Source: DASVTR01 sp036382855 | GTDB taxonomy: Bacteria; Acidobacteriota; Blastocatellia; Pyrinomonadales; Pyrinomonadaceae | Length of the DNA stretch: 64,000 bases | NCBI GenBank assembly: GCA_036382855.1 | Contig: DASVPO010000031.1 | Coordinates: 1 to 64,000 of the forward strand | Reading direction: 5' to 3' | Shown: positions 21,214-29,619 of the stretch, piece by piece | Position numbering within the stretch: the stretch's first letter is position 1 | Layout: each line of letters begins with the position of its first letter | Made by a program: the position numbers and the translations under genes | Notes under the pieces: model-generated | Databases searched by the model: none | Told to the model about the DNA's origin: nothing | Seen by the model: only the letters and a program-made list of their open reading frames with translations

Positions 21214-22035
21214 TCAAAGGCCGCCTGTAACTTCAAGGACTTGGCCGGAAACGTAATCGCTGAGCGGGGAGGCGAAGAAGAGCACAGCGCCAGCGCCCTC
21301 TTCGGGCGTTCCGCCCCGGCCCATTGGAATCATGCGGAAAGCCATCTCGCGGTTCTGCTGCGGGATGCCGAGAGCGATGTCTGCGGATTCGCGCGTCAGT
21401 CGCTCACCAGTTTCTTTAGCCTGCGTTAGTCTCGTCTCTATAAAACCGAACGCGACGGCGTTGACCTGTATATTGAACTGTCCCCACTCCTTCGCGAGAG
21501 TCTTTGTGACGCCGACGATGCCTGCCTTGCCGGCGGCGTAGTTTGTCTGTCCCGCGTTGCCGCGCGTGCCCGTTGTCGAACTGATGTTGACAATCTTTCT
21601 CGCCACGGCGCGGCCCTGCTCTTCACGTTCGCGCTTCGCAGTCTCACGCAAATATTCCGCAGCGGCACGGATGATGCGAAACGGCGCGGTCAGGTGAACG
21701 TCAAGCATCGCCTGCCACTGCTCGTCCGTCATCTTGTGTATAACTCCGTCCCAGGTGTAACCGGCGTTGTTGACGATGGCGTCAATACGTCCGAAGCCAT
21801 CGAGCGTCGCACGGATCAGGCGCGGCGCAAAATCCGAAGCCGTCACATCGCCCGGCACGGCGAGAGCCTCGTGGCCTCCGGCCTCAATCTGCTCTGCGGC
21901 CTCGCGCGTCGGAGCCTCGTCTATGTCCGAGAGGACGACGCGAGCGCCGTGCCGTGCAAACAGTTCGGCGCATGCGCGACCGATGCCGCGTGCCGCGCCC
22001 GTGATGATTGCCACCTTGCCTTCCATCAATTGCAT
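21214..22035 (-). CDS. short-chain dehydrogenase/reductase, FabG-like
   Basis: A 273-residue Rossmann-fold oxidoreductase. The cofactor motif TGAARGIG is near residues 11-18, NNAG follows, and the catalytic Ser and YxxxK are in the NISSTTG and NYAAGKAG segments. The C-terminus (YVSGQVLEVTGG) is FabG-like. A likely role is the reduction or oxidation of 3-oxo/3-hydroxyacyl thioesters. GGGAGCAG upstream of the ATG supports the start. It sits between the FadN-like gene and the acyl-CoA ligase gene. Confidence 0.9.
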   Translation of the reverse strand: MQLMEGKVAIITGAARGIGRACAELFARHGARVVLSDIDEAPTREAAEQIEAGGHEALAVPGDVTASDFAPRLIRATLDGFGRIDAIVNNAGYTWDGVIHKMTDEQWQAMLDVHLTAPFRIIRAAAEYLRETAKREREEQGRAVARKIVNISSTTGTRGNAGQTNYAAGKAGIVGVTKTLAKEWGQFNIQVNAVAFGFIETRLTQAKETGERLTRESADIALGIPQQNREMAFRMIPMGRGGTPEEGAGAVLFFASPLSDYVSGQVLEVTGGL

Positions 22036-22056
22036 AAGCTGCTCCCGCTTCCGAAA

Positions 22057-23748
22057 TTATCCGTTCTTCGCCTCTTCTTCGCGCAGCACGCGATGGAGAA
22101 TCTTGCCGACGGCTGTCTTCGGCAGGCTCTCTCGTATCTCTATCTGCGTCGGCACTTTGAATTCCGCCAGGCCACTCCGGCAATAGTCTATTAATTCTCC
22201 GGGCGTTGCGCTCGCGCCCTGCTTGAGCACGACGAAGGCTTTGACCGCTTCGCCCCTGTATGAATCAGGGATGCCTATCACACCTGCCTCCATCACGGCC
22301 GCGTGTGTATAAAGCACGCCTTCGACTTCCGAAGGATAAACGTTAAAGCCACTGACGATAATCATGTCTTTCTTGCGCTGCACGATGTATGTGTAGCCGT
22401 CTTCGTCCATGCGCGCCACGTCGCCCGTGTAGAGCCACGTTTGTCCTGCGTTGTCCGTGCGGAGCGCAATGCTCGTCTCGTCCGCACGGTTCCAGTAGCC
22501 CTTCATCACCTGCGGCCCGCTGATGCAGAGTTCGCCTTCCTCTCCGATAGGGACTTCGCGCGTGCCGGTTTCAAGGTCAACAATCTTGATGTGTGTGTCT
22601 GGCAAAGGGAGACCTATGCTGCCGGGCTTGCGGCGCGCGAGCATAGGCGTCGAGTGTGTGACGGGCGAGGCTTCCGAGAGGCCGTAGCCTTCGTTGAGCG
22701 TGCCGCCCGTCGCGCGCTCAAACTGTTCTATGACTTCGACTGGTAGCGGCGCAGAGCCGCTGTTGAAGGTGTGTATCTTATCAATGCCATACTCTTTCGC
22801 CTGCGGATGATTGAGCAGCGAGATGTAGATTGTGGGCACGGCTGGAAAATAGGTCGGCCTGTAATCGCGTATGGCCTGAAGCAGCGCCTCCACGTCGTAC
22901 TTCGGAATGAGAACCTGCTGCGCGCCTATCCATGTCCCGGTCATCATGCCGACCGTGAAGCCGTAGATGTGAAAAAAGGGGATGACCAGCAAGTACGTCT
23001 GCTCGCCGCGAGTGAGATTACGGTGTCCCCACGTTTCTATCTGAATCACGTTGGAGAAGATGTTGTAGTGCGTCAGCATAGCGCCTTTGGGCACTCCCGT
23101 TGTGCCGCCCGTGTATTGCAGGACGGCCACGTCCCTTTCCGGGTCAATCTCAACACGCGGCAATTCCACCGCATCAACACCTGCCATCAACTCCGACAAA
23201 CGGATTGTGCCTTCGATGGCTGGACACGGAGAGGCGGCGGCTGAGTATTCGGCAGCAGACGTGATGATGACGTTCTCGATGCTCGTCTTCTCGCGTACGG
23301 CCAAGGTGGCGGGCGCAAGTATGTCAAGCGTTAACATCGCGCGCATTCCTGAGTCTTCGGCCACCAGCAGAACTTCGCGCGGCGTGTAGAGCGGGTTGAC
23401 GTTGACCAGCGTCGCGCCCAGGCGCAGGGCCGCGAAGGTGGCAATAATGTACTGCGGACAGTTTGGCAGCATGAGTCCGAGGCGGTCTCCCTGCCTGATG
23501 CCGAGGCGCGCAAAAGCGGTTGCGAGTTTGTCAGCCTGCTCTTTTATCTGGCCGTATGTGAGATGCGCGCCCAAGAAGGTCGTCGCATGGCGGTCCGGCA
23601 CTTCGACCGCCGTCATGCGCAGAATTTCATGCAGCGGGCGGCGCGGGTAGTTCAGATGCGGCCGCACCCAGTAGTCGTAATGATTAAGCCACGGCCTGTG
23701 GGCGTAAACAGCACTCTCTTCTTCCGCAACCGCTTTGACTTCGCTCAT
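22057..23748 (-). CDS. fadD: long-chain fatty-acid--CoA ligase
   Basis: A 563-residue AMP-forming ligase that activates fatty acids to acyl-CoA using ATP, the entry step of the pathway. The P-loop YTGGTTGVPKGA, motif YGLSEASPV, the adenylate motif YTGDVARMDEDGY and the C-terminal catalytic lysine in LPKTAVGKIL are all present. The ATG at 23748 has GGAGAAG upstream, eight bases away. A heptamer inverted-repeat element lies 22 nt before the start; unlike its three relatives, it leaves a normal ribosome site in place. Confidence 0.95.
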   Translation of the reverse strand: MSEVKAVAEEESAVYAHRPWLNHYDYWVRPHLNYPRRPLHEILRMTAVEVPDRHATTFLGAHLTYGQIKEQADKLATAFARLGIRQGDRLGLMLPNCPQYIIATFAALRLGATLVNVNPLYTPREVLLVAEDSGMRAMLTLDILAPATLAVREKTSIENVIITSAAEYSAAASPCPAIEGTIRLSELMAGVDAVELPRVEIDPERDVAVLQYTGGTTGVPKGAMLTHYNIFSNVIQIETWGHRNLTRGEQTYLLVIPFFHIYGFTVGMMTGTWIGAQQVLIPKYDVEALLQAIRDYRPTYFPAVPTIYISLLNHPQAKEYGIDKIHTFNSGSAPLPVEVIEQFERATGGTLNEGYGLSEASPVTHSTPMLARRKPGSIGLPLPDTHIKIVDLETGTREVPIGEEGELCISGPQVMKGYWNRADETSIALRTDNAGQTWLYTGDVARMDEDGYTYIVQRKKDMIIVSGFNVYPSEVEGVLYTHAAVMEAGVIGIPDSYRGEAVKAFVVLKQGASATPGELIDYCRSGLAEFKVPTQIEIRESLPKTAVGKILHRVLREEEAKNG

Positions 23749-23770
23749 CAAAACTTCTCCTCGATTATTT

Positions 23771-23855
23771 CAGTGATGAGTGATGAGTAATGAGTGATGA
23801 GTGAAAGAAAGCAGTTGCGTTTAACTCATCACTCATTACTCATCACTCATCACTG
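23771..23855. repeat. inverted heptamer element copy 2, perfect 32-bp arms
   Basis: Arms at 23771-23802 and 23824-23855 are exact reverse complements over 32 bp, including one variant unit (AGTAATG) mirrored in both arms. The 21-nt loop ends in TTTA, as in copies 3 and 4. It lies 22 nt upstream of the fadD start codon on the transcribed minus strand. Confidence 0.95.
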
Positions 23856-23858
23856 TTT

Positions 23859-23897
23859 TTAGACAATGGTGCGTCCCCCGTCAACCACGATTGCCTA
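23859..23897 (-). pseudogene. possible SDR C-terminal remnant
   Basis: Between two in-frame stops the minus strand reads AIVVDGGRTIV then TAA. This matches the conserved tail of FabG-like SDRs (VDGG followed by a hydrophobic end). No other part of an SDR is visible in the 168-bp gap, so if real it is a deletion relic left between the dehydrogenase and fadD genes. It is only 11 residues and could be chance. Confidence 0.25.
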
Positions 23898-23916
23898 ACT
23901 ACAGCTTATCCGAAGC

Positions 23917-25044
23917 TCACTGTGAATCTACGACAAGCTCTGCGATGCGTTCGCGATGAAACGTTGCATCGCCGTAGAGCGTCTCGCTTGATTTGCTGCG
24001 CCTGTAATAGAGTTGGAGGTTGTGTTCCCACGTGAAGCCTATTCCGCCGTGCACCTGTATGCCGCGATTGCAGACCTCTCTGTAGGCGTCTGAGCAGTAT
24101 GCCTTCGCTATGGAAACGGCCACGCTCGCTGCCGGGTCGTTCTCGGTCAGAGTCCACGCCGCATAGTAAGCGGCCGAGCGTGCGCTTTCAGTCATCAGCA
24201 GCATGTCCGCACACTGATGCTGCACGGCCTGAAAAGAGCCTATCGCGCGCCCGAACTGCTGGCGCGTTTTCGCATACTCGACCGTCGTATCCAACACCCA
24301 CTGCATCCCTCCGACCATCTCCGCGCACAACGCAACGGTCGCCACCTCCAACGCTCCTTTGAGCGCGCCCCCCGCATCGCCGTCTGCCCCAAGCGCATCC
24401 GCTTCCGCCACAGAGACGCCCTCGAAAGAGACTTCGTAGAGCTTGCGCGTCCCGTCCATCGAAGCCATAGGCTTGACTGAAAGACCCTCGGCCGCGCGCT
24501 CGACGGGCAACAGCACAAGAGCGTCGCCCTCGCGCGCCACACAGATAATCACGTCGCAGACTTCCGCATCCGGCACAAAAAGTTTTCGACCCCTGACGGA
24601 GAAGTTGCTTCCGGGCTCCCGCGCAGCAGCAAGCCGCACGCTGTCAGGCTTCCAACTAGCGCCTTCCTCAAGCAGCGCGACCGTCGCCTTCAACTCTCCC
24701 GCAGCAACCGGCTCAAGATACTTCGCACGCTGTCCGGCGCTGCCAGCACGCTCTACCAGCGCCGCTGCCAGCAGCGTTGAGAGAAACGGGCCGGGCAGGC
24801 AAGCGCGTCCCATCTCCTCTGCGACCGCCGCCATCTCAACCAGTCCCAGAGCAAGCCCGCCGTGCTCTTCCGCGACGAGCAGCCCCGTCCAGCCCTGTTC
24901 ACCAATCGCCTGCCACAGCCCATCGTCATGCGCCATCTCCGTTTCCATCAATTCGCGCACACGCTCAGGCCCACACTCGCGCGCCAGAAATGCACGCGCC
25001 GAATCCTTCAGAAGTTTCTGCGGTTTGCTCAGGTCGAAGTCCAT
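23917..25044 (-). CDS. acyl-CoA dehydrogenase (short C-terminal type)
   Basis: A 375-residue FAD-dependent dehydrogenase. It starts MDFDLSKPQKLL like many ACADs from steroid/branched-acyl clusters. The C-terminal segment VHGGIGFTWEHNLQLYYRR lines the FAD/substrate pocket. Its middle domain is more divergent (poorly conserved TEPxxGSD region), as in the FadE-type partner subunits that form heteromeric ACADs. It is adjacent to another ACAD gene (25163-26341), so an alpha2beta2 enzyme is plausible. No Shine-Dalgarno precedes the ATG; repeat copy 3 begins 7 nt upstream. Confidence 0.9.
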   Translation of the reverse strand: MDFDLSKPQKLLKDSARAFLARECGPERVRELMETEMAHDDGLWQAIGEQGWTGLLVAEEHGGLALGLVEMAAVAEEMGRACLPGPFLSTLLAAALVERAGSAGQRAKYLEPVAAGELKATVALLEEGASWKPDSVRLAAAREPGSNFSVRGRKLFVPDAEVCDVIICVAREGDALVLLPVERAAEGLSVKPMASMDGTRKLYEVSFEGVSVAEADALGADGDAGGALKGALEVATVALCAEMVGGMQWVLDTTVEYAKTRQQFGRAIGSFQAVQHQCADMLLMTESARSAAYYAAWTLTENDPAASVAVSIAKAYCSDAYREVCNRGIQVHGGIGFTWEHNLQLYYRRSKSSETLYGDATFHRERIAELVVDSQ

Positions 25045-25051
25045 AATAATT

Positions 25052-25159
25052 CAGTGATGATTAATAAGTGATGAGTGATGAGTGATGAGTGATGAGTGAT
25101 GAGTGATAAGTGAAAAGCCGGGAGTTTGTCTTTAACTCATCACTCATCACTCATCACTG
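25052..25159. repeat. inverted heptamer element copy 3
   Basis: A run of at least six AGTGATG-type units (about 25067-25111, plus an outlying unit from 25052) faces a 25-nt reverse-complement arm at 25135-25159. The loop contains GCCGGGAG and ends CTTTA. The element fills 108 of the 118 bp between the stop of one acyl-CoA dehydrogenase gene and the start of the next. The arms are unequal in length, unlike copy 2. Confidence 0.92.
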
Positions 25160-25162
25160 CTT

Positions 25163-26341
25163 TTAGTAGCTCTTAGGTAGACCGAGCACGCGCTCGGCTA
25201 TGATGTTGCGCTGAATTTCGCTCGTGCCCGCTTCGATGGTGTTGCCGCGCGAGCGCAGGTAGGCATACTCCCACATGCCGCCGTCGAAGTCCTTGAGTTG
25301 TCCGTATGGGCCAAGAATTTCCTGTGCTGTCTGCTGCGTGCGCTGGTTCATCTCGCTCCAGTAGAGCTTGAGCGTAGAGCCTTCGGGGCCGGGGATGCCT
25401 GTCTTGGAGAGCGAGGTCAGCGCGCGGTTTGTGTTGAGGCGCAGGATTTCGAGTTCTAGATAAGCTTGCGCGAGCTTTTGCCTGACGAGCGGGTCCTGGC
25501 TGGCAGGGCGGCCGTCGCGTTCAATAGTACGCGAGCGCGCAATCAAGGCTTCGAGGTTGCGCTTGAAGACAACCTGAACGCCCGTGCCGAGGTTGGCACG
25601 CTCGTTCATCAGCGCCGTGATGCCAGTCGTCCAACCCTTGTTGACTTCGCCTAAGACGTGCGCGACGGGCACGCGCACGTCTGAGAAGAATACTTCGTTA
25701 AAACCCGAATCGCCGGACATCTGGCGAAGGGGACGAACCGAGACGCCCTCGCTGTGCATGTCGAGGAGCAGGCAGGTGATGCCTTTGTGCTTCGGCGCTT
25801 CACGGTCCGTGCGCACAAGCAGCAAACACCAGTCGGCAAGCTGTGCAAAGCTGGTCCAGATTTTTTGACCATTGACTAAAAACGCGTCGCCCTCGCGCAC
25901 GGCCTTTGTACCGAGCGCAGCAAGGTCGCTGCCAGCGTTTGGCTCGGAAAAGCCCTGACACCAGATCTCCTCGCCGGAGAGAATTTTTGGTAGATAACGC
26001 GCCTTCTGTTCATCCGTGCCGAGCGCGATGATGGTCGGGCCGACAAGCGAGAGGCCGATAGTGCCTATCAGTTGCGGGGCATTGGCGCGCGCCATCTCTT
26101 CCTGAAAGATTGCCTGTTCCATCAGGGTCGCGCCGCGACCGCCAAAAGCTTTGGGCCAAGAGATGCCCGCCCAGCCGCCCTCGTAGAGAGCGCGCTGCCA
26201 GCCGCGCAGGTACTCTATGTAGTCCGCGCTATCCTCGCTCCCGAGACGGCCGCCCTTCCACTCCGCAGGCAAGTTATCGCCCAGCCACGCGCGGAATTCA
26301 TCGCGAAACTGCTGCTCGTTAGTAGTCAGGTTTAAGTCCAT
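25163..26341 (-). CDS. acyl-CoA dehydrogenase (canonical)
   Basis: A 392-residue ACAD starting MDLNLTTNEQQFRDEFRAWL. The FAD/substrate segments CQGFSEPNAGSDLA (about 132-145) and VNGQKIWTSFAQLAD are well conserved, and the end IEAGTSEIQRNIIAERVLG is typical. It resembles the FadE-type alpha subunits found beside a shorter partner in cholesterol and branched-acid catabolism. Its neighbour at 23917-25044 is a good candidate for the partner. It lies downstream of the EMO-like gene in the same directon. Confidence 0.93.
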   Translation of the reverse strand: MDLNLTTNEQQFRDEFRAWLGDNLPAEWKGGRLGSEDSADYIEYLRGWQRALYEGGWAGISWPKAFGGRGATLMEQAIFQEEMARANAPQLIGTIGLSLVGPTIIALGTDEQKARYLPKILSGEEIWCQGFSEPNAGSDLAALGTKAVREGDAFLVNGQKIWTSFAQLADWCLLLVRTDREAPKHKGITCLLLDMHSEGVSVRPLRQMSGDSGFNEVFFSDVRVPVAHVLGEVNKGWTTGITALMNERANLGTGVQVVFKRNLEALIARSRTIERDGRPASQDPLVRQKLAQAYLELEILRLNTNRALTSLSKTGIPGPEGSTLKLYWSEMNQRTQQTAQEILGPYGQLKDFDGGMWEYAYLRSRGNTIEAGTSEIQRNIIAERVLGLPKSY

Positions 26342-26391
26342 AATGATTGACCTCTCTGTCTCAGTATCGCAGGCGGAAGTGGCCTGACTTT

Positions 26392-28500
26392 TCAGACAGT
26401 TGAACTACCGTTCTCGCTCGGCTTCGATGCTTCCCAGAGCAACTCGGAAACGTCTAAGACCTTCACGTCGCGCGTCCCCTTACGCGCGTTGATGCCGTCT
26501 TCCATCATCGTCATGCAGAACGGGCAGCCGACCGCCAGCACGTCCGCACCCGTCTCTAAAGCTTCCCTCGCGCGTTCCTGATTGACACGCTTGTCCGGCG
26601 GCTCGTCAACAAAACTCATGCCTCCGCCTCCGCCGCAGCAGAAACCTTTCGCCCGGCTGCGCTCCATCTCCAGAGGCTGCCGGCGCGCAGAGATCTGGAC
26701 CAGCTCGCGCGGCGCATCATAGACGCCGTTCTGTCGTCCGAGATAGCAGGGGTCGTGAAAAGTAATCTTCTTGCCGGATGCTTTGAGCGGCTTGAGCCTG
26801 CCTTCCTCGACAAGCTGCGCCAGATACTCGCTGTGATGATAGACCTCGAAGCTCGCTCCGAATTGTGGATACTCGTTCCTGAAAGTGTTGAAGCAATGAG
26901 GACAGGCCGTGATGACTTTCCTGACACGGAAGCGGTTCAAGTTTTCAACGTTCTCTTTCGCAAGCTGCTCGAAGAGAAACTCGTTGCCGATGCGGCGCGC
27001 GGGGTCACCCGAACATTTTTCGTCACGCCCTAGGATGGCAAACTTAACACCGGCTTGCTCTAAAAGCTGAGCCGTCGCGCGCGTCACCTTCTGGTTGCGC
27101 TCTATGAGCGCGCCGCCGCAGCCCACCCAGAGCAGGACATCAGCATCCTTCGCATCATTAGCGTGCCTGACGTTTAATCCTTCGGTCCAGTCCAGACGTG
27201 TCGCCTGTGTGCCGCTGAATGGATGACCGCGACGCTCCAGGGACATGACGGCTTCCTGCATGGAGTCTGGAAAGTCCGCCTCTTCCATGACGAGGTAGCG
27301 GCGCATATCAACAATCTTCGGCATCTGCTCTATGAAGACAGGGCATGCTTCCATACAGGCCGCGCAGGTCGTGCATTGCCAGAGCGGGACGGGCGAGGTG
27401 GCTGGCACAGCGCCTATAATCGGCAGTGGTTTCCGCGCTTCAACGTCCGTCGTCGGTTCTTGATTGGAAGGCGTCAGGCTCGCATCAGCGCCAAGCGCAA
27501 GAGCGCCGTTGCCGTTAGTTGAGACGAGTCCGAACGCGTCGCGCGGGCGTTCGTGCATCAGCCCGCGCAACTGGAGAATGATGTCGCGCGGCGAGAGTTC
27601 TTTGCCGACCGCGTGCGCGGGGCAGACGGCCGTGCAACGTCCACATTCCGTGCAGGCGTCAAAATCGAGCAGGTCTTTCCACGTAAAACCTTTGAGCGAA
27701 TTGACGCCGAAGCTTTCTGTCTTCTCGAAGTCAACGGGCTTGAGCGTCGCGCCTAAGGGCGCAAGATTGGCCGTGTAGATATTGAGCGGCGCTGTCAGAA
27801 CGTGCATCATCTTCGTGTATGGCAGCCATGCAATGAAGCCAAACGATGTCACGAGATGAAACCACCAGACGCCGCTGTGTGCCGCACGCATCTGCTCGTC
27901 AGTCAACAGGGAGCGCGACGCTCTTGCAACGAGATTGCCGAAGGGCGACCAGGCGGCCCATGGGTCATGCGTCGCCGCGATGCGCCAGCCTTCGACGAGG
28001 AATCCTTGCAGGCACATCAGGAAGATGACGACGAGAATCAGCGTCGCTTCGTTTGTATAAACAAGCTTACGGGGTCGTTTGAGGTGGCGTCGCACGGCGG
28101 CCATGATGATTCCGAGCATGACGAGCGCGCCGGAGAGGTCAACGATGAATGACTGAAAGTAGAGATAAAAGCGCCCGCGCATGATGCTCGTGCCGAAGTC
28201 CGCGTCGAGCGCGACGATGGTCGTCGCAATAGTGAGGACGACGAAGCCGTAGCTGATGAATTGATGATAGATTCCCGCATAAAGCTTGCGCGCCGTGCGT
28301 CTCTGTGCGATGGCGTGTTTGATGACCAACTGCAAGCGCTTGAGCGGACGGTCGAAGCGCGCGAGCGGAAGCCCACGCCGCCAACGGCTGAAGTGGCGAT
28401 AGATGCCGTAGCCTGCGACGGCTGCCGTGGGCAGAAGCAAGGCATACATCACCCAGATATGAGAGATGTTCCAGTAGATCTGGCGCGTGGCTTCGTTCAT
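26392..28500 (-). CDS. membrane Fe-S oxidoreductase, EMO-like ETF:quinone oxidoreductase
   Basis: A 702-residue fusion. Five transmembrane helices (about residues 14-36, 80-98, 115-137, 150-172, 213-235) form a NarI-like membrane domain. It is followed by two 4Fe-4S ferredoxin motifs (CTECGRCTAVCP and CTTCAACMEACP) and two CCG domains (WVGCGG, ACPHCF, HDPCYLG, CCGGGGG, GCPFCM). This layout matches the ETF:(methyl)menaquinone oxidoreductase described for syntrophic and other beta-oxidisers, which passes ETF electrons to the quinone pool. The etfA and etfB genes lie directly upstream in the same run. No Shine-Dalgarno is visible; repeat copy 4 ends 10 nt before the ATG. Confidence 0.9.
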   Translation of the reverse strand: MNEATRQIYWNISHIWVMYALLLPTAAVAGYGIYRHFSRWRRGLPLARFDRPLKRLQLVIKHAIAQRRTARKLYAGIYHQFISYGFVVLTIATTIVALDADFGTSIMRGRFYLYFQSFIVDLSGALVMLGIIMAAVRRHLKRPRKLVYTNEATLILVVIFLMCLQGFLVEGWRIAATHDPWAAWSPFGNLVARASRSLLTDEQMRAAHSGVWWFHLVTSFGFIAWLPYTKMMHVLTAPLNIYTANLAPLGATLKPVDFEKTESFGVNSLKGFTWKDLLDFDACTECGRCTAVCPAHAVGKELSPRDIILQLRGLMHERPRDAFGLVSTNGNGALALGADASLTPSNQEPTTDVEARKPLPIIGAVPATSPVPLWQCTTCAACMEACPVFIEQMPKIVDMRRYLVMEEADFPDSMQEAVMSLERRGHPFSGTQATRLDWTEGLNVRHANDAKDADVLLWVGCGGALIERNQKVTRATAQLLEQAGVKFAILGRDEKCSGDPARRIGNEFLFEQLAKENVENLNRFRVRKVITACPHCFNTFRNEYPQFGASFEVYHHSEYLAQLVEEGRLKPLKASGKKITFHDPCYLGRQNGVYDAPRELVQISARRQPLEMERSRAKGFCCGGGGGMSFVDEPPDKRVNQERAREALETGADVLAVGCPFCMTMMEDGINARKGTRDVKVLDVSELLWEASKPSENGSSTV

Positions 28501-28510
28501 TGTTTAAGAA

Positions 28511-28598
28511 AGTGATGAGTAATGAGTAATGAGTGATGAGTAGAAAGACAAATGCTTTAACTTATCACTCATCACTCATCACTCATCACTCATTACTC
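28511..28598. repeat. inverted heptamer element copy 4
   Basis: Arms of AGTGATG/AGTAATG units (28511-28541) and their complements (about 28560-28598) surround a loop that ends CTTTA. The outer edge overlaps the last codons and TAA stop of etfA, so the element makes up nearly the entire 85-bp gap between etfA and the EMO-like gene. Confidence 0.92.
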
Positions 28599-29563
28599 GT
28601 TAAACCCGCCAGCTTTTCGCGCAGGAGCGGCACGACCTGACGGTAATCCGCGACGATGCCGAAACGGCTGTGCTTGAAGATGGGCGCGTCCGGGTCTGTA
28701 TTGATAGCAGCGATTGTCTTCGCCTCGGAGATTCCGGCCATGTGCTGGCTTGCGCCCGTGATGGCTATGGCAAGATAAAGGTCCGGCGTGACCTTCTTGC
28801 CCGTCTGTCCTATCTGCCATGTGGGCGGAACCCATCCTGCGTCGCACGCAGCGCGCGATGCAGCCAACTGTGCGCCGAGCAGGTCTGCCAGCGGCTTCAA
28901 CTCCGTTTCAAACGGCTCCGGGCCGCCTATGCCCCGCCCGCCCGAGACAATTAAGCGCGCCTCTTCAAGACGCGCCTCGCCGCCTCCTTCGCGCCTGCGC
29001 TCTATGATGCGCGTGCGCGACTGCGCCGGAATATCCAGAGCGGCGCGCGTGATTGTACCGGCTTCGGCGCGCGGTCCGGCGGGCGCAAACGAGCGAGCGC
29101 GCAGCCACACCACGGCAGGCACGCGTTTCAACTCAATGACGGCCTGTGCCTTGCCGCCGTAAACCTGACGACTGACGCGAAGACGCTCGCCCTCTGCGCT
29201 CAACTCAACGCCGTCACCAACAGCGCTCCCGCCAAGCCTGTACGCGAGACGCGGCGCAAGCTCCTGACTGTATGTGTCGTTGGCGAGCAGCACGGCGCGC
29301 GGCGCAATCTCTTTGCACAAAAGAGTCAACGCGCTCAGGCAAGTCTCCGGCTGATATTCTGCAAGCTCCGCCTGATTTGCGACTACGACCGTCTCCGCCA
29401 CGCGCGCGACTTCCTGTGCCAGCGCGTCTGCCTCCGCGCCGATGATGACGGCGCGCAATTGCCCGCCCAGCATCTCTGCGAGACGGCGGCCCGCGCCCGC
29501 TAACCCTTGAGCGGCTTTATCAAAACCCGTTGCTGCGAAGAGACAGATGAGAACGTCGTTCAT
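28586..29563 (-). CDS. etfA: electron transfer flavoprotein alpha subunit
   Basis: A 325-residue EtfA, the FAD-binding half of the ETF that collects electrons from acyl-CoA dehydrogenases. The C-terminal FAD domain is complete: SGGRGIGGPE, QIGQTGKKVTPDLY, GASQHMAGI, INTDPDAPIF and the FGIVADY end. It lies downstream of etfB on the same strand and upstream of the probable ETF:quinone oxidoreductase. Its stop codon falls within the heptamer repeat element. Confidence 0.95.
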   Translation of the reverse strand: MNDVLICLFAATGFDKAAQGLAGAGRRLAEMLGGQLRAVIIGAEADALAQEVARVAETVVVANQAELAEYQPETCLSALTLLCKEIAPRAVLLANDTYSQELAPRLAYRLGGSAVGDGVELSAEGERLRVSRQVYGGKAQAVIELKRVPAVVWLRARSFAPAGPRAEAGTITRAALDIPAQSRTRIIERRREGGGEARLEEARLIVSGGRGIGGPEPFETELKPLADLLGAQLAASRAACDAGWVPPTWQIGQTGKKVTPDLYLAIAITGASQHMAGISEAKTIAAINTDPDAPIFKHSRFGIVADYRQVVPLLREKLAGLTSNE

Positions 29564-29619
29564 GGATTATCTGATAGATGGTGATGCAAAGAGAGCAATG
29601 CAGCGATGAAAGATGTCTT

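Noticed and set aside
23771..28598. Heptamer arrays as a CRISPR array
   Set aside because: Units are 7 bp with no spacers and arms are inverted, not direct repeats with unique spacers; no cas genes in the window.
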